DNA of 64,000 bases, taken from contig JAZBRS010000075.1 in NCBI GenBank assembly GCA_037176725.1, forward strand, positions 79,796,001 through 79,860,000, in the 5' to 3' direction. The notes beneath the pieces are model-generated. The model did not search any database. It saw nothing but the letters and a program-made list of their open reading frames with translations, and was not told the DNA's origin. Positions within the stretch are counted from its first letter, which is position 1. Every line of letters begins with the position of its first letter. This stretch comes from Posidonia oceanica (lineage: Eukaryota; Streptophyta; Magnoliopsida; Alismatales; Posidoniaceae). Shown here piece by piece: positions 41,301-47,300 of the stretch. Position numbers and translations under genes: made by a program.

Positions 41301-44300
41301 ATAGTGGTGTGAACAAAATCATAGTGATAAATTGAGATGCAGAAAAATATGCAGTACATACAAACACCAGACATGTGGTGAAAAAGGAACGTATCACACA
41401 ATGTGGCCAACTCCACGATATGAGGAAGAAAAGGAGAAGAAAGGTAAAAAGTATATCCTTTTTTTTGTTGAAAAAGAATAAGAACTTTCATTATGTATAA
41501 AATCCGAAAAGAAATTTTATTTACAAATCCTTGGGAATAATCCTAAGGTCACTCTGGACTGTACCTCACTCTCCCAATACAGACCAACCTTCTACCCAAC
41601 AATACCGAGGTGGACATGACACTCTCCAATAGGACTCACATAATTGCAGCCCCATTACCAAAAACTACCTTATTCCTCATCGTCCAAATGAACCAACAAC
41701 ATACATGAGGTATCATCTTCAGCATTTGTTTTCTTTCTTTTGTCTCTTAATCAAGAACGCATAACCCGAAATGTCCTCCACGTGACCACCTGTCCTGCAA
41801 ATCTCCAAAATCAAATTCCAGTTGGACTTGTATCTCCGAAGTCCGAATAGGCTCCAGAATCTTTTAATGAAAGAACAGGTTACAAGTAAATGATTAACGC
41901 CTTCCTCCCTATTGTGGCACAACATACATGCAGCATCAGCTGCATCGTTCCACCTTTTCCTTCTCATCTTCATCAGGCCCCATAAAAATTGTCACCTTCA
42001 AAGTAGATTTCACCCTCCAAATCCAAGCTTTGAATGGAAATTTGGGCACACCTGCCACCATTTCTCTTTCAGACAAGCACTCATAGCCATCTCTGACCGG
42101 GTACTGCCCATTAGAGACTGTGCAGACTCATTAACTGTTGCAACCAATTGGCCTCAGTGCTATTTTAAAGAGAGTCATCAATGAGGAGAATCCGAGATCT
42201 CATCATCCTTCAAGTTCCACGGGAACTGCAGAGCCCAACAACCATCCACCCCAACTATCTGGTAGAAGTCATCAGCCACTGAAGAAGATTAGTCCATGCT
42301 ATCTGACGCAACATCAGAAACACTTCCCCCAGTTTCTGGTCTCCAATCCAGTAGTTAGACCAGAACTGTGTCTGCAATCCATCTCCAAATCGACGATGCA
42401 GCACCAGAAACTGATTTGCTGCATCACAGACATATATCCAAAAGCTGAGTGATTTCTAGGATGTGTTTCTAATGCACCCATCTACCACTGCCGTCCACAA
42501 AGTATTTGCATCTACTGATGTGTCAAACTCTAATATCTTCAGATAGAGACAAAAATGAAAACTAAGAGGTACACAGGAAGAAATTATCATTATTTCCATT
42601 ATCTCTAGATAAATTGCATTACTGATCCAAGCATTATTTTCTACACTAATTAGCAGACGTACAGCATGTAGAAGTGGACAGATGACACAAATACCCAGTG
42701 TAACAACAAAGACTTTCAGGTTCTGACCTTTTCCACGCCACAGAAGTAGAGTTTGTGGGCTGCATGCTTATCAGTTCAATAGCATCTTGAAATTTTATCC
42801 CTGGGACTACATCAAACAGTACCTAGAAAATAATAGACATGTCAATTAACCTCCACAAAAACACTTACAATAATCAATACTCTTGTGCTGAATGTCTGGT
42901 ATGAAGCAAATTCAACAGAGATCTAGTAAACATCCAACAATAAATCACTAGTTAGAGTAGATGTTCAGTAATTCAAAATGCCAGAAAAACATTACTCCAT
43001 ATAACTAGGTCAAATCATAATCAGGACAACTACAGCTCAGAACCAGGAATTTAACGTCATCCAGGAGGCTATTTACTTAATGTTAACCTTCTAAAGTTTA
43101 TACCAAGACCATAATCAGGGCAACTCCAACGAGGAGATTGGCCCAGCCTTGTTAGAAAGTTCTAGAAGGCCGGTTGTGGTCATGTAGGACAAGAAAACAA
43201 TGTTAGATAAACCAGGCACATAGAGCAAAGGAAAGAGACTTTGAAATGGGAAAGTTGACATGTACTCTCCAAAAGAAAGTAAAAATGCATCATTAGTTCT
43301 GTCTAATAAATTGGCTGATCTACAAGGACGGTGCAAAATTAATGGTAAACAAGCAAGAGAAAAGGTTATTTTTCAATTAAAAATGTAAAATAATGGTCAT
43401 TTGTTATTTGAGTGACTTTTGGTAATATGGTTGTTAGCTCGGCGAGCACATGGACAATGTGGGAGATCTTGAATGGCATTACCCTTTATGATTTCGTGGA
43501 CTACGAGCAATCATTGGATCTTCAAGGGTCAAACAACTCCCTTTTCTGATCATTAGGATCATATCATCAATGCGATGACGGAATGGGTTCACAGCTGCAA
43601 CTCTACAACAACAACAACAACCACACCGTGATCCCACTATGAGGGGTCTGTAACATGGATTCTCACTCCATTAATTTCTATCAAACACCACATCCTCCAT
43701 TAAATTATGTGTCTTAGATCATTTTTCACTTAATCGTGTAAATTTATGTATTACTCTACCTCTTTTAACACCATCAGAATCAATTAATTCTCCCTTCCTT
43801 GCAGGGGTACCTAAAGGTCTTCTTTGAATATGGCCAAACCACCTAAGATAGTTCTCTCTCATGTTATCCTCAATTGGTGCTACCCCCACCTGATTGCAAA
43901 TGAATTCATTTCTTAATTTATCTCTTAAAGTATTACCAATTATCCATCTTTGAATATGTTCTTTGTTAACTGACCATCACTCTGCATCATGAAGCATCAT
44001 CCTGTAGAATTAGCAAGATGCCAAAAGGCCAATATGTCTTAAGGCAAATAAAAATAAAAAACTAGAAGCTTATTCCCAAATATCAGTAGCATGAAAAAGC
44101 CACTTTATTCCAAATATCAGCTTTTATTCCTTTGCAACTAGATGCTCCAGCATCATGCATGAAGAACCGGCCTTAGCATCCCTTATTGACGCTTGTTAGA
44201 ACATTGAGAAATTCAAACATCAAATGAACTCCAGTCATCCATGCATCCACCAAGCTCATGGAGTTGAAATCCGAATGCAGGATTTCGCAACCTCTGCAGA

Positions 44301-47300
44301 AATCCCAACAAAAGAGCATTATGTGAACAGATATTTTTGGTCCTCTGGAGCATCATTCAAGCAATTCCAAATGTCAGCTTCATGACGGACTTCGGTCCTT
44401 TCAAAATAGAAAGTGTGTCGAGCATCAGTGGAAATATCGGTAGACACATGGTAAAACACGAAATCCATTAAAAACTTTGATTTTCGATTTGAAACTCTAT
44501 GATATGTTAAAATGAGTAACAATACACATCTCTATGTCTTCAAATTCAAAGTTTAAACATATAATAAGGAAATATAATATGTATACAAAATAAGACATTA
44601 TGGAATATAAAAAAGGTCGATGAATTAGTGAATAGAATTTATATATTAACATTCTAAGTATCATAATATAAGTTATTAATGTGAATAGAGTGCTAAAACA
44701 AGAGGAGTTTTGCAAGTTAATAAAGCATATTTGAAGTCACAAAATATATCTCCAACATGGCACCAACATGGACCGCAATACACCAACATGGACCGACATT
44801 GCACCAACATGGCCCGACATGGCATATTTCTCGAATTACAGTTTAATATTGTGTTAGGAAGTAAGGTTTCCGACATGCGTCGGCAAAATTTCGCCAACAT
44901 GAGTCAAAATTTGGTACCATGCATCCAAGAGTATGCACTTTGTGTCTTCATCACTCCGAAAAACCTTAGACAAAACTCTACCTTTCGCCAATAATCACAT
45001 GAAGAATTGGACCTTTAAAAGTGACTGAAGGAGGATCAACCATCATTTGAAAGAAAAACCCATACGACATCATTGCCCATTGCCAAGCATCTACCCTAAC
45101 AGTCTAAGTAACAGTTGCCTCAAGTTATGCAAGCAAATACAAGAGAGCTTCCACCTCCTCATCCCTAAGGTTACAATGAAAAGCGAGTAGTCAAGCACTT
45201 GCAGAGAAGATCTATTACAACAAAATCTCCATGTACTGGTGCGATTGTAAATAGATGTGGATATTTTACACCTGCTAGAGTTTTCAAGGTGTGTCAAACT
45301 CGATTTGTATTGCCATCATCGGCAGTGTGCATGAGCAAGGGTTGAAGGTTTCCTCCAAAGCCCTATTCACCAAATACCCAAATGCCTCTTCAACTAGTAG
45401 TCATTGTGCTCTTCATGATACCAACCTAGAAAATATCCTATTGAAATATGGACATCCAATCTAAAACCAATTGGTTATGAGTGGAGGTGTCATAACTACA
45501 AGTCATATCCCTACATTTTTCAACGTAAGACTATTCCAACAGTCTCGCTCACTTTTGACCTCTTTCAATCCTACAAGTATCTAATTTGAACATGAGTAGA
45601 TATGTATGGTCTTGTGCTCATTTAGGCCTCATTGGGCCTTGATAATATGTTGAAATATGGACTCCAACTTAAAATCAATTAACTATAAATAGAAGAATCC
45701 ATCTATATATAATCACAAGTTCTATCCTTACATTTTCCAATGTGGGACTTTCCCGAGTCAACAGAAAACACCAAACCCATTAGAAGCAATTGTGCTACAT
45801 ACGAAACACAAGTACCATGATTGATCATATCATTCCTCCAAAAAAGAAAGCTCATTGTGATATTATGCTTATTTGGAGAAGAAATCTAACTCTTTTTTAG
45901 AAAACATTGGTGCCATAAATTACATATTCATAAAGAATTCCAACTGGCAAGTCATTCAAGCAAAATGTTCATCATAATGATGGTGCTTATTTGGATAAGT
46001 AATCCAAGTATTACAAAGAAATTATTAGTTCCGAGTACATACCCGCAAAGGAGTTTGAATGGCAAGTCGTTCAAGGACAAAGTTTTCTACGAAAGGATCG
46101 GATTGCTCATCAATGTCTTCACCATCAATCTGTTGCTTCCTAGAAAAAAGTATTGAATCTTTTGAATTCCAATCTCGACCAGAATTCACACATGCAACAA
46201 AAGAGGCAACATCCAAATGGAAGCATAGAAGATCACAAAGATATTCCACGCATGACATCTACAAAGAAAAATTTTCAGCTATTTATAGATAGTTCTTACA
46301 TGGCAATATATTAGATCCAACACAAAAATAAAAGAGCTACACTTAGGAAATACCTCATCTGATTGCTTTTCATAAAGAAAAGATTCTTCCAACCTCAAAA
46401 CCTGTGATTTACTTGTCCACAAAATTTGTAGTAATTTCCTTCTTGCTGCTGTTTTACCAGACAATAGGTCCCATCCCATGGCAGCTACCAGTGGTTGAAG
46501 AAGAGGAAAGAGTGAAAGAACCTACAAATATTGAACCTGAGATTTTGGATAGACTGCAGGGAACCATTAACTTACATGCTCAAAAGACCATATATCTAAG
46601 AATGCTATGCATAAAAACATGCAATACTGCAATCAGAACCAGAATTAAAGCTTCAAGAAAGGACATACATCACAAGCTTCTTGAAGTTGTTCCCTCCTGA
46701 CAGCGGACAGAGCACAATCCATAACGCATTCAAGGATATTCGATCCAGAAATGCGAGCATAATGGTACAAGTCTCTCATGCAAGCTTGACTTAGTTTGGC
46801 TCGAGAAATGTGGTCGTCTAATGCTGGTCCCAATTTGAGAGCTTCCAGATATTTTTGTAGGGGGAGTGGAATCAAGTTACTGTCAGAAACTATATGTTGA
46901 TTTTGCTCAATCTCATCATTAAGGAGTTCATCTTGGATGGCCTGAAGAAAAGACGAACCAAAATTACACCAGTTCCATAAAAAAGTGTCGTTAAACCCAG
47001 AATACTGCAATATGTGGATGGCACTAAATAAACCAGTGATGTGTGCAACTGTGCATGACTGCCTTTCATACTCAAATCCTTTGTAACTCGCACAACCAAA
47101 CTGTGTGGGGTCAAAATCACTTTTTGCCAATGAAAGTGCATGATATAAGTAAGAGTGAATCTCCAACTCAAAAATGTGTTTTCAGAACAGGTGCAGAAAA
47201 ATATATCATTTTTATGTTTAAGAATGGACAAACACAAATATGTCACAAACAAAATTTTATCTTTTTAATCATCAAACCAGACACATAAACAGGTGCAAAA

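Noticed and set aside
47003..47166. Extension of exon 3 upstream to Met at 47166
   Set aside because: The frame is open, but the TTCTTCAG acceptor at 46942 and phase agreement with exon 2 support a shorter exon, and the extra residues lack family similarity.
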